Source of the DNA: a bacterium
Lineage (GTDB): Bacteria; Planctomycetota; Planctomycetia; Isosphaerales; Isosphaeraceae
DNA length: 64,000 nucleotides
NCBI GenBank assembly: GCA_016125085.1
Contig: WGMM01000012.1
Span: forward strand, 62,001-126,000
Direction of reading: 5' to 3'
Position 1 is the first letter of the stretch. Each line of letters begins with the position of its first letter. The position numbers and the translations under genes were made by a program. This document shows positions 17,622 to 25,698 of this stretch, piece by piece. The notes beneath the pieces were generated by a model. It made no database searches and was not told the DNA's origin. It worked only from the letters and a program-made list of their open reading frames with translations.

Positions 17622-20600
17622 TCAGCGTTTTTTCGAAGGTTGTAACTTCGGAGCGGGTTTCTGAGCCGTATTTTTCGTGACCTTCGGTTTGACGACGGGT
17701 GATTTCGGCACCGGTTTCGGGGCGACTTTGGCTTTCGCGGGTTTGACTGCGGCCTGTTTTGCTGCCGCTTTCGGAGCGGTCGAAGTGCTGGCGGCAATCG
17801 GTGATACGCTCAGTGCTGAAGCCGAAGCCGTAGCTTGCACGATTTTGAGATCTGAGCGACCGATGGGCGTTTTGGAGCCGTCGGAATTGAGTCGAAGAAC
17901 GCTCAGGCCCGACCAGTCGGCCTGGGCTTCGAGCTGCGGCCAGCGGACGCCCTGCTCCATCGTTATGCCCAGGTTCGTGATCCTGCCGATTTTCGGCGTG
18001 TCGAACACCGTGATCTGGGAAACCGGCGTGCCGGGCTCATGTTTCAGCAGGATCGAGCCCGTGATCGATTCCAGCAGCGGAAACGGATTCGCCACGGATT
18101 CGAAATTGCCGTTGATCATTCGCAATTTGGGTGCGACGATGATATTCAGGTTCGTGTTCACGCGCCAGTCAAGTTCGGAGATCGTCATCAATTCCATGTT
18201 GGCGGCGAAAAATGTGCCGCCCGTGTCCGTATAGGGGCGGTAGATCTGGCGGAATTTGCCGTGATTGACCTTGTCGAATGCGATCGCTCCGCCGGGATAA
18301 AGTGCAATCGTCATGCCTTCTGCCGTCGTCGCATCGGCCCTGATCACTCCACCGTCAAAGACCGAGAGTCTCATTCGACCTGAGACTTCCGTCTTTGCCT
18401 GGGGCAGTTTCATGACCGGTATCATCAGCGAGATCAAGCTTCCGTTCTTATGTTCGTAATCTCCGTAAGAATCGATTTCGAACCGATAATAATCAGGGAT
18501 GTTTCCCGATAATTCGCTCGCACGGATTTCGAGAAGTCCGGATGAGCCGGAAACGTAGTAGCCGGTTGCGTATAAGAAGCCCCGCTTCGATTCGTCGAGT
18601 TCCTGCAGGGCGCTGCCCTGATAGAAGAACTTCGCGAGATCGATTTTCTCGACGGCAGGGAAATAGACTTTCGATCGAGTTACACGAATCTCGGTCTCGT
18701 CGATCGATTTGACCTTGCTGAACGATTCGACGATGTCCTCGCCTTCGGTCCTCAGAATCGACGCGGTCAAATACGTCAATTCGTCCGCGATCCAGTCCGA
18801 ATGCCGAATGCCGTCATTCGTCGAGTCGACGATACGGATCGAGGCCCGTGAAATGCCGGTCAGCCTGGGGCTTGAGATCCAGGAGTCCTGGATCGTGACG
18901 TAAATCAAATCAGCCGTCATCGTCCTCAGTTGCGGCAAGTCAATTTCGGCCCGGTTCTCGGCCGTCAGCCGTACGATCGATCGGGAATTATCGGTTCGCG
19001 GCGTCTCGAGCGCAATGGTCGCAAGGCTCGGGAAAATGAGACGCGAGCCCCCACCTGTCGAACGGATGTCAAGATCGATGAGCCCGGGATCGAACTTCGA
19101 CGTATCGTGCACGAAAAGCCAGGAACCGTCAGATGCCGTGAATCCGATCTTCGACGGCGCGAGTACCGGGTACAGCACTCCGGGGTTTGCCGAAACCGCT
19201 CCTTCGAGCTTCGTCGAGCCGTAAATGTCGAGCGTCGTACCCGAAAACCGTGTCGCGATCGTTGCATCTTTCAACGTCAACCCGGCATGCAGGATCGACG
19301 CTCCGGACAAGAGATTGAGCGTGATCGGCGAATTGGCCATGACCGCCTTCAGCCGGAGCGGCTCGTGGCTTTCGATGCTGCGAACGTTCGCATTCGCGTC
19401 GATGAGAATCTCGCTCAGCGCGGGTTGTGCATTAATGATCACGCTGGTGTTTGGCCCCGGGAGTCGGTCATCCGACCAGTTCGCCGAATCGGTCCAGCGA
19501 TTCGTGCCCGCGCCGCCGTCCCAGGTGACAGTTCGATACTCAGGAAACGCGGGCGGGCTCCAGTCATCCGTCGCGACGGATCTGAGGCCGGCATTGACGA
19601 CTTCCAGGGCAGGCGTCACCAGGCTCCGGGCGTCATACGGATTCGTCATCCAGTATTTGCCGCCGGTCTCGTACCATGACTGGGCATACGTGTCGACCGT
19701 CAGCGATTTCATTCGTGAGCCGTAGAGCTTGCCTGATTTACGGTCCCAGCCCCGCAGCATCTTGAAGCGGGCGTCGACGACCTGGTCGTATGCCGCGATT
19801 CCTTTTTCGTAGAGATCGAGAGTCGTTCCCCGGGTGTTCGCCACGTTCATCCGGAGCACGCCGCCGGAGTCGCCTTTGAGGTAAATGCCGCCATCGGATT
19901 TCGAATCGGCGTCGTCGATCAGGGTCGCGGAATTGAGCGTCACCAGGCCGCCGTTCACGGCCTCGATCCGGAAGAAGTGTCCCTGCCCGAGCTGGCCTCG
20001 CATCTGCGGCGTGGTGATGGTCAGAGCCGAGAGGGGGCCGGAACTTTTCCAGGTGGTGTCCCAGCTTGAATTCGCCAGATCGATCGGAGTCTGCATGACG
20101 ATTTCGACGAACCCTTGATTGGCGAACAAAGAGGTGTCATCGATGTTCGACAGGGCATCGAACCGGATCGTCTTGCCGGCATAATTCCAGCCGAATTCGC
20201 TCCTGGTGAAGGATCGCAATTTCGGGGCGATCCAATCCGATTCGTAAAAGCCGACGCTCGCATTCCTGAGCGAAAGGAGTTCAGGCATTTCGATTCGGGA
20301 ACCAGGATTTCCGCTGATCGTGGTTTTCTTGAAATGTCCTTCCTGCGGATCATCGATCGCAGTCAATTTCGGGAAAGAAAGCGTACCGCTGTCGTATTCC
20401 GTCCGAGTGGTCAGACCATTGTACCAGCCCGGGTCTTGACTATAGTAAGTGACGAATTTGACCGATTCGGCATTCGCATTCAGCGTGATCGACTTCAAAT
20501 CGGGCATCGAGATGGCCCCGCCTCCGCCAGCGGCGAATTGCAATCGATTTTCGACAGTCAAACGATCCTGTCCGTAGATTTCGATACTGGAGCCATATTC

Positions 20601-21230
20601 CAGCGCAACGATCTCGATGTTTCTCCAGGTCACGAAATCGGGGGCATTCAGGCGGATCTTCGCACCACCCATCGCATTGATTTTCAGCGGCGCCTGGTTC
20701 GCCAGGTGCCACGGGTCGAGATTGGCAGGTGGCAATTCGAGCATGTTCAATGGACCATCGACCACCAGACTCGTACCAGCCCCATTCGCGTAAACGGAAA
20801 TGCTGCCGCTCCACCGCTTGGCGAAAAGGCCTTTGCTGAGAGAAGACTGGCCGGCACTCAGAGAGAGCACAGCGGGCGTCGTCTCCGTCGGGAACATGTT
20901 CACGCTGTTGCCGTAATCCATGACGATCGGCGATTCGGACCGGATGCTCGCCAGCGAGAGGATACCGCGAGTCAGCACCGCCTGATTGCCCGGCAACGCG
21001 GGAATCACGACGTCGTCGCCTGGCCCGGGGACGATGTCGGTGCTCCAGTTGGCGGCGTCGTTGAATTCGAATGAGCCTGCGCCACCGTCCCACAAGACTG
21101 TCGCGGGAACGGCGCGGTCTTCCAGAGCCTGTGCGAGCAGGCGGACTCGGCGGTTTTTGCGTTCCTGCGAGCGGAGATCTCGAACAGGGCGGAGACTCGA
21201 AGAAATTGCGAACAGGCGACGAAAACGCAT
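17622..21230 (-). CDS. Very long surface protein: two tandem solenoid-like units, LEPR-XLL-like N-terminus, Lys/Pro/Ala tail
   Basis: 1202-aa protein, start ATG 21230 with GAAAGGATT upstream. The basic N-terminus (R/L-rich, 1-34) leads to LEDRAVPA (36-43). Two homologous units begin with VLWDGGAG (45) and VTWDGGAG (568), each followed by an NW-x-P-G-P block. Inside, short motifs of form xP-x-L-x-x-I recur (MPDLKSI 242, FPKLTAI 286, MPELLSL 315, APKLRSF 335, later FPSLATI, LPQLRTM, APKLRMI). This periodicity suggests a receptor-L-like or beta-solenoid fold. The last about 55 residues are K/P/A-rich, perhaps a wall- or polysaccharide-binding tail. No catalytic motif is seen. Likely an adhesin or envelope layer protein; the function is unknown. 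Confidence 0.85.
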   Translation of the reverse strand: MRFRRLFAISSSLRPVRDLRSQERKNRRVRLLAQALEDRAVPATVLWDGGAGSFEFNDAANWSTDIVPGPGDDVVIPALPGNQAVLTRGILSLASIRSESPIVMDYGNSVNMFPTETTPAVLSLSAGQSSLSKGLFAKRWSGSISVYANGAGTSLVVDGPLNMLELPPANLDPWHLANQAPLKINAMGGAKIRLNAPDFVTWRNIEIVALEYGSSIEIYGQDRLTVENRLQFAAGGGGAISMPDLKSITLNANAESVKFVTYYSQDPGWYNGLTTRTEYDSGTLSFPKLTAIDDPQEGHFKKTTISGNPGSRIEMPELLSLRNASVGFYESDWIAPKLRSFTRSEFGWNYAGKTIRFDALSNIDDTSLFANQGFVEIVMQTPIDLANSSWDTTWKSSGPLSALTITTPQMRGQLGQGHFFRIEAVNGGLVTLNSATLIDDADSKSDGGIYLKGDSGGVLRMNVANTRGTTLDLYEKGIAAYDQVVDARFKMLRGWDRKSGKLYGSRMKSLTVDTYAQSWYETGGKYWMTNPYDARSLVTPALEVVNAGLRSVATDDWSPPAFPEYRTVTWDGGAGTNRWTDSANWSDDRLPGPNTSVIINAQPALSEILIDANANVRSIESHEPLRLKAVMANSPITLNLLSGASILHAGLTLKDATIATRFSGTTLDIYGSTKLEGAVSANPGVLYPVLAPSKIGFTASDGSWLFVHDTSKFDPGLIDLDIRSTGGGSRLIFPSLATIALETPRTDNSRSIVRLTAENRAEIDLPQLRTMTADLIYVTIQDSWISSPRLTGISRASIRIVDSTNDGIRHSDWIADELTYLTASILRTEGEDIVESFSKVKSIDETEIRVTRSKVYFPAVEKIDLAKFFYQGSALQELDESKRGFLYATGYYVSGSSGLLEIRASELSGNIPDYYRFEIDSYGDYEHKNGSLISLMIPVMKLPQAKTEVSGRMRLSVFDGGVIRADATTAEGMTIALYPGGAIAFDKVNHGKFRQIYRPYTDTGGTFFAANMELMTISELDWRVNTNLNIIVAPKLRMINGNFESVANPFPLLESITGSILLKHEPGTPVSQITVFDTPKIGRITNLGITMEQGVRWPQLEAQADWSGLSVLRLNSDGSKTPIGRSDLKIVQATASASALSVSPIAASTSTAPKAAAKQAAVKPAKAKVAPKPVPKSPVVKPKVTKNTAQKPAPKLQPSKKR

Positions 21231-21597
21231 GGCGTGAATCCTTTCACGAGGTGCTCGAAATGCAATTCAGACGAGGAGTAACAGTCGAATTCCGGGTGCC
21301 GTACGAGTGACTCTCTTGAGTCGCAGTGTTGCAGATGGCAATGGTCAACTCCAGCATCGTGGCCGGGCGCGGCGAATGCGTCAATGCCGAAACCCGTGAA
21401 AAATCCACTGAATCGCAGGAATCGCCGTCATACCAGAATCTTAGATCCGATTCGCGAAAACACGTCGGCATTCGAAGCAAAACCCTGCCGAAATACAACC
21501 GTAAAAGCATGCATATATTCGGCATTGCTGTCAAAAAACCGGCAGTCCTGAAAATCAGGGCTGCCGGCCTTCGTTGATCCAGCCTGAGAAAAGCCGT
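21231..21597. other. Intergenic region upstream of the long surface protein
   Basis: 367 bp with no convincing gene. It holds the leader of the minus-strand surface protein at the left and the aldehyde dehydrogenase terminator at the right (21539-21567). A small palindrome TGACTC-TCT-TGAGTCG lies near 21309-21325. I see no clear promoter hexamers. Confidence 0.4.
21539..21567 (-). terminator. Rho-independent terminator of aldehyde dehydrogenase gene
   Basis: On the minus strand a 13-bp stem (one G-T pair, 3-nt loop; arms 21539-21551 and 21555-21567) is followed directly by TTTTTTG. It lies 31 nt beyond the stop of the minus-strand gene ending at 21598. A textbook intrinsic terminator. Confidence 0.88.
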
Positions 21598-23079
21598 TCA
21601 ATCCAACGAAATAGTGACGGTCTTTTCTTCCAGGTAGTTATCCAGGCCCTTGGCGCCCAGTTCGCGGCCGATGCCGGAGCGTTTGAAGCCGCCGAAGGGG
21701 GCCGCGGCGTCGAAGACGTCGTAGCAATTGACCCACACGGTGCCGGCGCGGACTTCGTCGGCGATGCGGTGGGCCTTGGCGATGTCGCGCGTCCACACGG
21801 CGGCGGCCAGGCCGTATTCGGTGGCATTCGCGCGGCGGACGACTTCGTCGATGTCCTTGAACCGGAGCACGCTCAGCACCGGGCCGAAGATTTCGTCGGT
21901 GGCGATGGCCATGTTGTCCTGCACATCGGCGAAAATCGTGGGCTTGATGAAGAAGCCCTTGTCACCGAAGCGGGCACCGCCGGCCACGCATTTCGCGCCC
22001 TGGTTCTTGCCCGAGTCGATGTAGGACATGATCTTGTCGAACTGGGCCTGGTCGACCTGGGGCCCCTGCTCCGTGGATGGGTCGAACGGGTCGCCCAGCT
22101 TGCGGGCGTTGGCCTTTTCCGAAAGGCGGCTGACGAATTCGTCGTAGGCCTTGTCCTGCACGAACAGACGGCTGCCAGCGCAGCAGCACTGGCCCTGGTT
22201 CAGATACAGGCCGAGCATGGCGCCATTCAAGGCGGCGTCCATATCGGCATCGGCGAAGACGATATTGGGGCTCTTGCCGCCGAGTTCGAAGGTCAGGCGC
22301 TTGAGGGTCGGCGCGGCATTGGCCATGATGATTTCGGCCGTGCGGCCTTCGCCGGTGAAGGCGATCTTGTCCACGCCCTTGTGCTTCACGAGCGAGTCGC
22401 CGCAGTGCTCGCCGTCGCCGGTGACGATATTGATGACGCCTTCAGGGAAGCCGGCTTCCATCGCCAGTTCGCCCATCTTCAGGGCGGTCAGGGGCGTCTG
22501 TTCGGCGGGTTTGAGCACGACGGTGCAGCCGGCGGCCAGGGCGGGGCCCCACTTCCAGGCCACCATCAGCATGGGGAAGTTCCAGGGGATGATCTGCCCG
22601 GCCACGCCGACGGGCTCGCGCTTCTGGTAACACATGTAATTGCCGCGAATCGGCAGCACCGCGCCCTGAAGCTTGTCGGCCCAGCCAGCGTAATAGCGCA
22701 GGCAGTCGATGACCAGGGGGAGGTCGGCATTGCGGCTTTCGGCGATGGGCTTGCCGTTGTCGAGCGTTTCCAGGGCCGCGAGCTTGTCGATGTCACGTTC
22801 GATCAGGTCGGCCAGCTTATACATCAGCTTGCCGCGGTCGCGGGCGTCCATCTTGCGCCAGCCACGGCTTTCGAAGGCGCGACGGGCGGCGGCGGCGGCC
22901 CGGTCGATATCGACGGCCGAGCCTTCCGGCACGTGAGCGATGATCTCTTCGGTGGCCGGGTTATGGGTGCTGAAGGTGCGTCCGTCGGCGGCGTCGACCC
23001 ACTTGCCGTCGATCAGCATCTTGGTGCGTGCGTACTTGAGAATGGACTCGGAACGGGCGTCCAGCGTCGCGGTGGCCAT
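21598..23079 (-). CDS. NAD(P)-dependent aldehyde dehydrogenase
   Basis: 493-aa enzyme of the classical ALDH superfamily, oxidising aldehydes to acids. Catalytic residues are in place: N168 in IPWNFP, E265 in FELGGKS and the nucleophile Cys in the triple-Cys motif GQCCCAGS (C299). The end carries EIFGPV and [15 protein letters not shown], as in betaine/retinal/ALDH2-like subfamilies. The NAD-loop reads FTGEGRT rather than the common FTGSTEVG. ATG 23079 is preceded by GGAG at 10 nt; upstream codons in the same frame are not conserved-looking. The gene is flanked by its own terminator and by that of the upstream phosphodiesterase, so it is monocistronic. The substrate is not determinable. Confidence 0.93.
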   Translation of the reverse strand: MATATLDARSESILKYARTKMLIDGKWVDAADGRTFSTHNPATEEIIAHVPEGSAVDIDRAAAAARRAFESRGWRKMDARDRGKLMYKLADLIERDIDKLAALETLDNGKPIAESRNADLPLVIDCLRYYAGWADKLQGAVLPIRGNYMCYQKREPVGVAGQIIPWNFPMLMVAWKWGPALAAGCTVVLKPAEQTPLTALKMGELAMEAGFPEGVINIVTGDGEHCGDSLVKHKGVDKIAFTGEGRTAEIIMANAAPTLKRLTFELGGKSPNIVFADADMDAALNGAMLGLYLNQGQCCCAGSRLFVQDKAYDEFVSRLSEKANARKLGDPFDPSTEQGPQVDQAQFDKIMSYIDSGKNQGAKCVAGGARFGDKGFFIKPTIFADVQDNMAIATDEIFGPVLSVLRFKDIDEVVRRANATEYGLAAAVWTRDIAKAHRIADEVRAGTVWVNCYDVFDAAAPFGGFKRSGIGRELGAKGLDNYLEEKTVTISLD

Positions 23080-23256
23080 GGTCAGGTTTTCTCCATTGGG
23101 TTCGTCACGCATCGGCGAAGCAGGCGGCGTGCGGCCGCCAGGTGCCGAATGACTTCTGATCAATGTAATCCCGCCAGGCGGCGAGACACAAGCGAAAAGC
23201 ACGTGACCGGCGATGGATCGAGTTTGAGCGGCCAGAATGACGCGGACGCGTAAACG

Positions 23257-23280
23257 CCATACGCAAGCCCTTGCGTATGG
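23257..23280 (-). terminator. Perfect 11-bp inverted repeat, probable terminator of the phosphodiesterase gene
   Basis: CCATACGCAAG / CTTGCGTATGG with a 2-nt centre (a 4-nt loop if the innermost pair opens), located 22 nt past the stop of the minus-strand gene ending at 23302. The minus strand then reads CGTTTACG, a weak T stretch. Confidence 0.6.
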
Positions 23281-23301
23281 CTCAAGCCTTACGCTTAGCC
23301 G

Positions 23302-24351
23302 TCAGCGACCACGCTTCCAGGCGACGCCGCGGTCGGGATGGTCAGTGAAGACACCGTCGGCCCCGGCTTTGCCCAGGACAGCATCGAAGAGAATTGCACC
23401 GTCGGGCCTGGATGCATCGACGGGCACGTCGACGCGAATCGTATAGGGATGCACGACGAGCCCTGCGGCGTGGGCCTTATCTATAAGCCCGGTGGGCGCA
23501 AGCGTCGGCGATTTCAGATCGACGACCATCCCCAGCGCCGGGCCGATACCGTCGGCCACTTCGGCGATGCGTTTCAGGGCCGAAGCGTCCAGCGGCACGG
23601 CGTCGCCCGATTCGCTCATCCGAACTTCCGTCTTACCCATCAGAAAAACGAGCTGGCCGGGGTAACCGAGCTTGCGGACACGTTCGACCTCAGGCCACTC
23701 GAAACACTGGAGGAAGCAAGGGGTCGCTTTGCCCCAATAGCCGTATTTCTTGAGAATCGGCAACACTGCGGCTGCGAGATCCTTGCCTTCCGCATGATGA
23801 AACGCGGGCGATTTCAATTCCGGGTAAATTCCGGCCGACATGCCGCGCGAGGCGTTCATGCCCTGGATCATTTGCAATTCTTCTTCGAAAGTCGGGATAC
23901 GAAATTGCCCAAGCCCTTGAGGGAACCGGGAACGAAAGGCAGGCTTGCCGGTTTTCGTGTCGACCCGCTCGTGCACGTTGAGGGTTTTGATTTCGGCGAG
24001 GGTGAAGTCGATGGCGTAAAACTTGCCGTCCGGGCGATTTCGGCCGGGGAAGCGGTCTTCGACGTCGGTGACGGCTTCGAGCGTGATGTCGTGAAGGACG
24101 ACGGGCACGCCGTCCTTCGTGAGCACGAGATCCTGCTCGAGAAAATCAGCCCCGAAAGCGTGGGCCATGGCCTTGGCTTCCAGCGTGTGCTCGGGCAGAT
24201 AGCCGCTGGCCCCCCGGTGGGCGATGATGACTTTCGCCCCGGCGTTTTCGGCGGCCCCGGCGGGGCGAACGGCTGCGGACATGCAGACACTCCCGGCAAT
24301 GAGCGTAAAAGTGAGCAGGCAAAGTCGATTCGAACGATTCGATGACGGCAT
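23302..24351 (-). CDS. Secreted glycerophosphodiester phosphodiesterase (GlpQ-like)
   Basis: 349-aa exported phosphodiesterase that would release glycerol-3-phosphate from glycerophosphodiesters. The GDPD signature is clear: IIAHRGASGYLPEHT (43-57) with H45, R46 and E54, then EQDLVLTKDGVPVVLHD with the metal/acid residues E72, D74 and H88. ELKSP in the middle and GVFTDHPD at the end complete the barrel. ATG 24351 begins a signal peptide ending around AGA-AE (34). The long form resembles periplasmic GlpQ. It may recycle phosphate from lipid headgroups, which would suit the pst genes in this window, though no regulatory link is visible. Confidence 0.92.
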   Translation of the reverse strand: MPSSNRSNRLCLLTFTLIAGSVCMSAAVRPAGAAENAGAKVIIAHRGASGYLPEHTLEAKAMAHAFGADFLEQDLVLTKDGVPVVLHDITLEAVTDVEDRFPGRNRPDGKFYAIDFTLAEIKTLNVHERVDTKTGKPAFRSRFPQGLGQFRIPTFEEELQMIQGMNASRGMSAGIYPELKSPAFHHAEGKDLAAAVLPILKKYGYWGKATPCFLQCFEWPEVERVRKLGYPGQLVFLMGKTEVRMSESGDAVPLDASALKRIAEVADGIGPALGMVVDLKSPTLAPTGLIDKAHAAGLVVHPYTIRVDVPVDASRPDGAILFDAVLGKAGADGVFTDHPDRGVAWKRGR

Positions 24352-24525
24352 GGGGCCCTGGCCTTTCGATCTGGCGAAACCGGATTTTAGCGGAGTCGGA
24401 CCCAGCATGACGAGCCTGAGTGAAGAATTCGGGCAGGATCGCAAGAAGATCGGATGATCGGTCGTTTCGCGGATCACCGAAACTGGCATGCAGAGGATCG
24501 ATCGTTTCCCGGCCAGGGGTTCACG

Positions 24526-24534
24526 TGTTAGACT
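24526..24534 (+). promoter_or_regulatory. Possible extended -10 promoter for tyrA
   Basis: TGTTAGACT (TGn plus TAGACT, 4 of 6 to consensus) lies 117 nt before the tyrA start. Only a weak -35 (TTTCCC) is found 18 nt upstream. Confidence 0.3.
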
Positions 24535-24650
24535 GCCGCATCGAGCAGCACAAAAAACGCGGCGAACCGAAGCGTCATGCGCGAGGATGACCGGGCCAGG
24601 TGGCCCGGGGCGCGGGCCGAATTCGCCTGAACGAAGAAGAAACCGAAGTG

Positions 24651-25541
24651 ATGGTTGCCGACGAATCTGGCGGTTTTACGGCTGAAGACTTGCCCCGGCG
24701 GGTTGTGATCGCGGGCGTAGGGCTGATCGGCGGATCGATCGGCATGCGGCTGAAGCAGAGCGGGCGGGTCGAAAACGTCATCGGCATGGGCCGAAGCGCC
24801 GAACGTCTGGCACGGGCGAAACAGCTGGACGCCATCGACACGATCGCGACGGACTGGCCCTCGGCGATGGCCGAGGCCGATGCCGTGATACTCTGCGGGC
24901 CGGTTTCGACGATCGCAGAAGCCGCGCAAGAGGCCTGGAAAGCCCGGCGAAATGACCACCTGTGGATCAGCGACGCCGGGTCGACCAAGGGCGGGATCGT
25001 CGATGCGATCGAACGCACGCCCGAGCTGGCGGCCGCGTTCGTGGGCGGGCATCCGATCGCGGGTTCCGAGCGATCGGGGGTCGAAGCATCGCGGGCCGAC
25101 CTCTTCGAGGGGCGGTCGTGCATCGTCACGCCGACTTCCGTTTCCTCGGAGCAGGCGATCGATTCAGCGACAGCGTTCTGGCGATCGCTGGGGATGAAGG
25201 TGGTCCGGATGGATCCACGATCGCACGATCAGGCCCTGGCGGCGACGAGCCACCTGCCGCATGTGCTGGCTTCTGTCATTGCACGTTCGGTTCCGGTGGA
25301 AGACCACGTGGCGGCCGCCGGAGCGTTTCGGGACATGACACGCGTGGCGGCCGCGGAGGGGAATCTCTGGGCCGATATTTTTCTGGCGAATCGCGAATTC
25401 CTGGACGACTCTCTGGAACGGCATCTGGCCGAAGTGGTACAGTTTCGGGAGATCCTCGCGAGCGGTTCGGCGGATGCCCTGACCCGATGGTGGTCCGAAG
25501 GGCGTCGCCGGAGACTGGCTTACGAGGAAAAAAAGGCCTGA
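24651..25541 (+). CDS. tyrA: Prephenate dehydrogenase
   Basis: 296-aa enzyme converting prephenate to 4-hydroxyphenylpyruvate in tyrosine synthesis. It has a Rossmann motif GVGLIGGSIG (22-31), the SDAGSTKG block, and the catalytic HPIAGSERSGVEAS region whose His is needed for hydride transfer. The C-terminal helical domain carries the conserved HDQALAATSHLPH. There is no ACT domain. ATG 24651 is preferred: the residues before it are not typical, although GTG 24648 and GTG 24600 are in frame. purL follows 157 nt downstream, so cotranscription is uncertain. Confidence 0.92.
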   Translation: MVADESGGFTAEDLPRRVVIAGVGLIGGSIGMRLKQSGRVENVIGMGRSAERLARAKQLDAIDTIATDWPSAMAEADAVILCGPVSTIAEAAQEAWKARRNDHLWISDAGSTKGGIVDAIERTPELAAAFVGGHPIAGSERSGVEASRADLFEGRSCIVTPTSVSSEQAIDSATAFWRSLGMKVVRMDPRSHDQALAATSHLPHVLASVIARSVPVEDHVAAAGAFRDMTRVAAAEGNLWADIFLANREFLDDSLERHLAEVVQFREILASGSADALTRWWSEGRRRRLAYEEKKA

Positions 25542-25698
25542 TTTCGCAGACGCCGCGAATCCGGATTCGACCATATGCTGACCGAGTATGGAGCGAACGG
25601 ACCATGGCGAGAATAAATGCACCGAATCGACTCGACGAAGCAACGCACCGAATCGCTGACTGAACGCAACCGACCTCGAAAGCTCGACGAATAAGCAC

